DNA of 64,000 nucleotides, taken from Brachybacterium sp. P6-10-X1. GTDB taxonomy: Bacteria; Actinomycetota; Actinomycetes; Actinomycetales; Dermabacteraceae. The stretch is taken from NCBI RefSeq assembly GCF_001969445.1, contig NZ_CP017297.1:2170001-2234000 (forward strand), written 5' to 3'. Below are positions 61,572 through 64,000 of the stretch, piece by piece; position 1 is the stretch's first letter, and every line of letters begins with the position of its first letter. The notes below the pieces were generated by a model, which was given only the letters and a program-made list of their open reading frames with translations, searched no databases and was not told the DNA's origin. Position numbers and translations under genes: made by a program.

Positions 61572-62452
61572 GCGGGTCCCTCCTCGTCCCGGACTCCGGC
61601 GCCCAGGACCTCGTCGTGATGCTCGTCGTACAGGTTCTTCACGCGCTCGCGGATGCGCTCGGAGAACGCCACCGCGGATTCGTGCTCGTGGGAGATCATC
61701 GGGTCGCCGAACACCACGGCGACCGGGGGGCGGCCCTTGGTCGGCCAGCTGCGGCCCTTCGGCATCGCCTCGTACCCGCCGATGATGGCCGCCGGGACCA
61801 CGGGCACGCCGACGCCGATGGCGAGCGCGGCGGCGCCGGGCTTGAAGTCGGCCATCTTCCCCGTCGTCTGGCGGCCGCCCTCGGGGAACACCAGGATCGG
61901 GACCCCGGAGCGCAGCAGCTTGCGGGAGGTGCCCGAGTGCTTGCGCGACCCCCCGCGGTCGATCGGGAAGGCGTTCATCATCAGGCGCACGAAGATCCGG
62001 CGATGCCAGTGGTCGAACCAGTAGTCCGTGGCCACGCCCGTGCACAGGAACCGCCCCTGGGTCCAGGGCAGGCTCATCGCCAGCAGCGGGCCGTCCACGT
62101 GGCTGGTGTGGTTGGCGACCAGCACGAACGGCCCGCGAATGCTCTTGACCCGCCGGTGCGTCTTCACCTGCGGGGTCACGGCGGAGTTCACCACCGCCCG
62201 GAAGATCACGCGCTGGAGGACGAAGCGCACACCAGCGCGCCAGGTGGAGCGGTACTTCGCCAGTTCCCCCTGGGGCTTCTCCCAGCCCTCGCCGCGGGAC
62301 CGGGCCGAGAGCGAATCCATCAGCCGCCTGCCGGGGCCGGGTTCGTTGCCCCCGGCGGGGTGCTTCCTCGCGTCGCCGGCGTGCTGCCGCTCGTCGGAGA
62401 ACTGCTCGTCGGGATGCTGTTCGCCGGGATCCGTGGGGTCCTGAGGGCTCAT
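61568..62452 (-). CDS. PlsC-type acyltransferase
   Basis: Glycerolipid acyltransferase of 294 residues. The catalytic HX4D motif is NHTSHVD; the glycerol-phosphate motif is FPEGGRQT, with VVPAAIIGGYEAMP after it. The N-terminal ~75 residues are polar and Asp/Glu/His-rich. It normally acylates lysophosphatidate, but beside an AGPS-like gene it could instead acylate DHAP or alkyl-glycerol phosphate. It lies 4 bases after the SDR gene and overlaps the AGPS-like gene. Confidence 0.9.
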   Translation of the reverse strand: MSPQDPTDPGEQHPDEQFSDERQHAGDARKHPAGGNEPGPGRRLMDSLSARSRGEGWEKPQGELAKYRSTWRAGVRFVLQRVIFRAVVNSAVTPQVKTHRRVKSIRGPFVLVANHTSHVDGPLLAMSLPWTQGRFLCTGVATDYWFDHWHRRIFVRLMMNAFPIDRGGSRKHSGTSRKLLRSGVPILVFPEGGRQTTGKMADFKPGAAALAIGVGVPVVPAAIIGGYEAMPKGRSWPTKGRPPVAVVFGDPMISHEHESAVAFSERIRERVKNLYDEHHDEVLGAGVRDEEGPA

Positions 62453-62456
62453 CCGA

Positions 62457-63233
62457 TCACTTCTCCCTGCTGCGGCGGTGGCTGAGCACGGCGCTGAGGG
62501 AAGCCACCACCCCGCGCGGCGTGGTGCGCAGCACTGCGGCGATCAGCTTCCAGCGCTTGGACGGGATGGAGACCGGCTTGCCGCGGGCCACATCGCGCAG
62601 GCAGTCGGCGACCAGACGATCCGCGTCCAGCCACAGCACACCGGGGATCGAGGAGCCCTTGATGCCCGCGCGGTTGTGGAACTCGGTGCGCACCCATCCC
62701 GGCATCAGGGCCGTGACCTGCACGCCGCTGCCGTCGAGCTGCACCCCGAGGGACTCGGAGTAGTTGCCCACCCAGGCCTTGATGGCCGAGTAGTTGTTCT
62801 GGGTGACCAGGGCGCTGACCGAGCCGACGTTGATGATCCAGCCTCGGCCCCGCCGGCCCATTCCGCGTCCGGCCGCTCCACCGAGCTTCAGCACGGCGCG
62901 GATCATCACCTCGAAGCCGCGGTCGTGCGCGGTGAGGTCCTCCTCGAGCAGGCTCGCCCTCACCGAGAAGCCCGCGTTGTTCACCAGCACGTCGACCGGG
63001 TCGGCGTCGGTCTCGAGGCGGTCCGCCACCCGCTGCTGCGCCGCACGGTCCGAGAGGTCCGCCACCAGGGTCTCGACCTCGACGCCGTACGCGTCGCGCA
63101 GCTGGGTGGCACTGTCGTCCAGGCGGTCCGCATCGCGCGCGACCAGCACCAGCGCTGCTCCGCGGGCTGCGAAAGCTCGTGCGAAAGCGGCCCCGATGCC
63201 CGCGGTGCCACCGGTGATGAGGGCCCTATGCAT
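62457..63233 (-). CDS. Short-chain dehydrogenase/reductase
   Basis: NAD(P)-dependent SDR of 258 residues. Cofactor motif TGGTAGIGAAFARAF and NNAG are present; the catalytic Ser-Tyr-Lys are in GSVSALVTQNNYSAIKAW. The C-terminus is basic with RTTPRGVVASLSAVL, perhaps membrane-associated. First gene of the operon with PlsC and AGPS-like genes, so a lipid ketone such as alkyl- or acyl-DHAP is an attractive substrate (inference). A TATCGT at 63246-63241 lies 7 bases before the ATG, fitting a leaderless mRNA. Confidence 0.88.
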   Translation of the reverse strand: MHRALITGGTAGIGAAFARAFAARGAALVLVARDADRLDDSATQLRDAYGVEVETLVADLSDRAAQQRVADRLETDADPVDVLVNNAGFSVRASLLEEDLTAHDRGFEVMIRAVLKLGGAAGRGMGRRGRGWIINVGSVSALVTQNNYSAIKAWVGNYSESLGVQLDGSGVQVTALMPGWVRTEFHNRAGIKGSSIPGVLWLDADRLVADCLRDVARGKPVSIPSKRWKLIAAVLRTTPRGVVASLSAVLSHRRSREK

Positions 63234-63411
63234 GGCGGCTACGATACACTAGCGCCGCCCTGACCAGCGCAGGAATGACCCCTGGTGAGGTGGCCTCGAG
63301 GCGCGTGGATCGCGACCGGGGCCCCGACCTTCCCGGCTCCTGCCGCCCGGCCCGTCTGCTGCCCCCGCCCCCGCCTCCACCGCTTGCCGCACCCGTCCAC
63401 AGAGGGATCCC

Positions 63412-64000
63412 ATGTCGAACAGCTCCACGTCCGCCGACCCGTCCGCCGCCCCCGGCGGGCCCCGAGACGGGGACCGACGGATCCTGCTGACCGGCGTCAC
63501 CGGATTCCTGGGGCAGGCGGTCCTGCGCTCCCTGCTGGAGACCACCGAGGGGACCCACGTCACCGCCGTCGTGCGGCCCAAGGGTTCGCTCACCGGGCGC
63601 AAGCGCCTCGAACAGCTGCTGCGCAAGCCGATCTTCTCCTCCTGGTCCGACGCGCTCAGCGCCGACGGGAGCGACGGCAAGGCCGTCGTGAAGGCCGCGT
63701 TCGACGAGCGGGTCGAGGTCCTCGAGGGCGATCTCACCGATATGCCAGCGATCGAGGCGCCGCTGGACGTCGTCATCCACTCGGCCTCCTCCGTCTCCTT
63801 CGACCCGCCGATCGACGACGCCTTCCGCACCAACGTCGGCGGCGCCCAGAACCTGTACGAGGCGCTGCTGGCCTCCGGGCAGGACCCGCACGTCATCCAC
63901 GTCTCCACCGCCTATGTCGGCGGCATCGCCAAGGGCCTGCGCCAGGAGGGGCCGCTGCAGACGGACGTCGACTGGCGCGCCGAGTACCGGGCGGCCCTCG
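63412..64000 (+). CDS. Fatty acyl-CoA reductase-like protein (partial)
   Basis: The first 196 codons of a gene that runs off the right edge. After ~20 disordered residues comes the NAD-binding-4 (male sterility) domain: ILLTGVTGFLGQAVLRSLLE, RVEVLEGDLTD, DVVIHSASSVSFD, NVGGAQNLYEAL and HVSTAYVGG. This domain is found in fatty acyl-CoA reductases and in terminal reductase domains. It diverges from the SDR-PlsC-AGPS operon with 178 bases between. If a fatty acyl reductase, it would provide the fatty alcohol for AGPS. Confidence 0.8.
   Translation, partial: MSNSSTSADPSAAPGGPRDGDRRILLTGVTGFLGQAVLRSLLETTEGTHVTAVVRPKGSLTGRKRLEQLLRKPIFSSWSDALSADGSDGKAVVKAAFDERVEVLEGDLTDMPAIEAPLDVVIHSASSVSFDPPIDDAFRTNVGGAQNLYEALLASGQDPHVIHVSTAYVGGIAKGLRQEGPLQTDVDWRAEYRAAL

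Overview
The window is dense, very GC-rich actinobacterial chromosome. Genes are packed head to tail, often overlapping by ATGA or GTGA. Third codon positions are almost all G or C, and several starts sit only a few bases below a -10 box. The coproporphyrin-type heme cluster, the Mycobacterium-like fhaA-fhaB-pstP-rodA-pbpA-pknA-pknB division locus with crgA and a class E sortase, and a DUF222/HNH gene fit Actinomycetes. A Dermabacteraceae/Brachybacterium-like member is my inference; there is no rRNA to confirm it. I see no prophage, insertion sequence or CRISPR array.

Layout. 1-4515: tail of an unknown gene, an M18 aminopeptidase, an OafA-type membrane acyltransferase and two small unknown genes. 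4499-14991: a complete heme locus, hemA facing hemE-hemY-hemQ-hemH-hemC-hemD-hemB-hemL, covering glutamyl-tRNA to heme b through coproheme. 14802-19608: a DUF222/HNH protein, an atypical CAU tRNA, a GNAT-HIT pair, a pentapeptide-like protein and a VOC protein. 19692-27800: one minus-strand organosulfur operon (ABC transporter, acyl-CoA synthetase, SfnG-type dimethylsulfone monooxygenase, O-acetylhomoserine sulfhydrylase, CoA-binding protein). 28305-29126: a secreted NlpC/P60 hydrolase. 29223-32138: a sulfolipid operon, sqdB-sqdX plus a coupled GNAT. 32286-38421: a FolP2-like protein, a GH38 alpha-mannosidase and two tandem beta-lactamase-fold serine hydrolases. 38651-50978: the conserved cell growth/division and Ser/Thr kinase locus, facing a sortase/DUF881 operon and crgA. 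51139-52333: an LppM-like lipoprotein and tRNA-Arg(ACG). 52550-54000: an ArsR-type metal sensor divergent from a CDF exporter. 54129-58026: gamma-glutamyltransferase, then an oxidoreductase/ThuA pair. 58557-59755: a hypothetical protein and a histidine phosphatase. 59865-64000: alkyl-DHAP synthase-like flavoprotein, PlsC acyltransferase and SDR reductase, divergent from a fatty acyl-CoA reductase cut by the window end.

Two lipid loci are the most unusual content. sqdB/sqdX predict a sulfoquinovosyl lipid in a non-photosynthetic bacterium, with an organosulfur scavenging operon nearby. The right-hand locus has a homolog for each core step of peroxisomal-type ether lipid synthesis: acyl reduction to alcohol, acyl transfer, alkyl exchange and ketone reduction. 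Both readings rest on homology recognised by eye and need lipid chemistry to confirm.
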